Below, in pieces: positions 63,956 through 64,000 of a stretch of DNA of 64,000 nt. Source of the DNA: CG2-30-36-16 sp964372115 (GTDB lineage Bacteria > Bacteroidota > Ignavibacteria > Ignavibacteriales > Ignavibacteriaceae). Position numbers and translations under genes: made by a program. The DNA lies in contig CAYJPN010000019.1 of the NCBI GenBank assembly GCA_964372115.1, forward strand, positions 38,903 to 102,902, in the 5' to 3' direction. Each line of letters starts with the position of its first letter. Within the stretch, counting starts at the first letter, position 1. The notes beneath the pieces were generated by a model that saw only the letters and a list, made by a program, of their open reading frames with translations, made no database searches and was not told where the DNA came from.

Positions 63956-64000
63956 TCTAAAAAGGTCACAATATTTTCACAGAAATTTTTATGTGATTAG

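Overview
The window looks like a chromosomal segment of an Ignavibacteria-type organism (Ignavibacteriota/Chlorobi side of the Bacteroidota group). The genes are AT-rich. Five large exported proteins end in the type IX secretion sorting domain with the NYPNPFNP signature common in that lineage. The housekeeping genes (RibBA, Tgt, YajC, BshB1, lysine 6-transaminase) fit the same group. This placement is inferred from protein style, not from a marker gene such as rRNA.

Layout. Positions 1-10157 are accessory DNA, and I read them as an array of small gene cassettes. Each unit opens with GTT plus a cassette-specific sequence and closes, after its gene(s), with the reverse complement of that sequence ending in AAC. 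The termini pair as follows: 58-68 with 3253-3263, 3545-3555 with 4296-4306, 4732-4742 with 5385-5395, 5661-5668 with 6244-6251, 6393-6399 with 7267-7273, and, less perfectly, 8115-8125 with 10147-10157. This is the R'/R'' logic of integron cassettes. Between units lie two repeat families: a roughly 105-bp, highly folded repeat after the AAC end (four copies) and a hairpin-bearing repeat before the GTT end (four copies). Cargo: a type ISP-like restriction-modification enzyme; a SIMPL-domain protein; a BrnT toxin with a ribbon-helix-helix antitoxin; a ParE/RelE toxin with its antitoxin; a class I Fic toxin with a 43-residue antitoxin; and a serine hydrolase with an NAD(P)-binding protein. A truncated tyrosine-recombinase gene sits at 7613-7777. 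No complete integrase is visible.

From 10.4 kb onward the DNA is ordinary chromosome. In order: recQ, rnhA, a LolA-like protein, bshB1, two glycosyltransferases, an unknown gene with glycogen phosphorylase, a sorted surface protein, an M24 peptidase, ribBA-yajC-tgt, a Ycf48-repeat surface protein, dsbD-nadE, an esterase, a PspC/LiaF-like membrane pair and an MGMT-family protein. Then come a repeat-rich intergenic zone (36952-38374), two more sorted proteins (GH18-like and DUF4623-like), a VanX-like dipeptidase and a tail-specific protease. A lysine-catabolism neighbourhood follows (aminoadipate-semialdehyde dehydrogenase, Rrf2 regulator, SpoIIE-type phosphatase, lysine 6-transaminase), then rsmI and a methyltransferase. 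A tightly overlapping minus-strand operon of seven genes covers 61001 to 54191 (isocitrate dehydrogenase family, MFS, dus, PAP2, polX, enoyl-CoA hydratase, apt). The window ends with a lipoprotein and a fifth sorted protein.

Non-coding structure is rich: a 21-bp minisatellite (37255-37620), a 42-bp tandem repeat (30304-30597), two palindrome-filled elements with terminal inverted repeats (37942-38292 and 40725-40905), heptanucleotide arrays, and about ten clear intrinsic terminators. I found no rRNA, tRNA or CRISPR array by eye.
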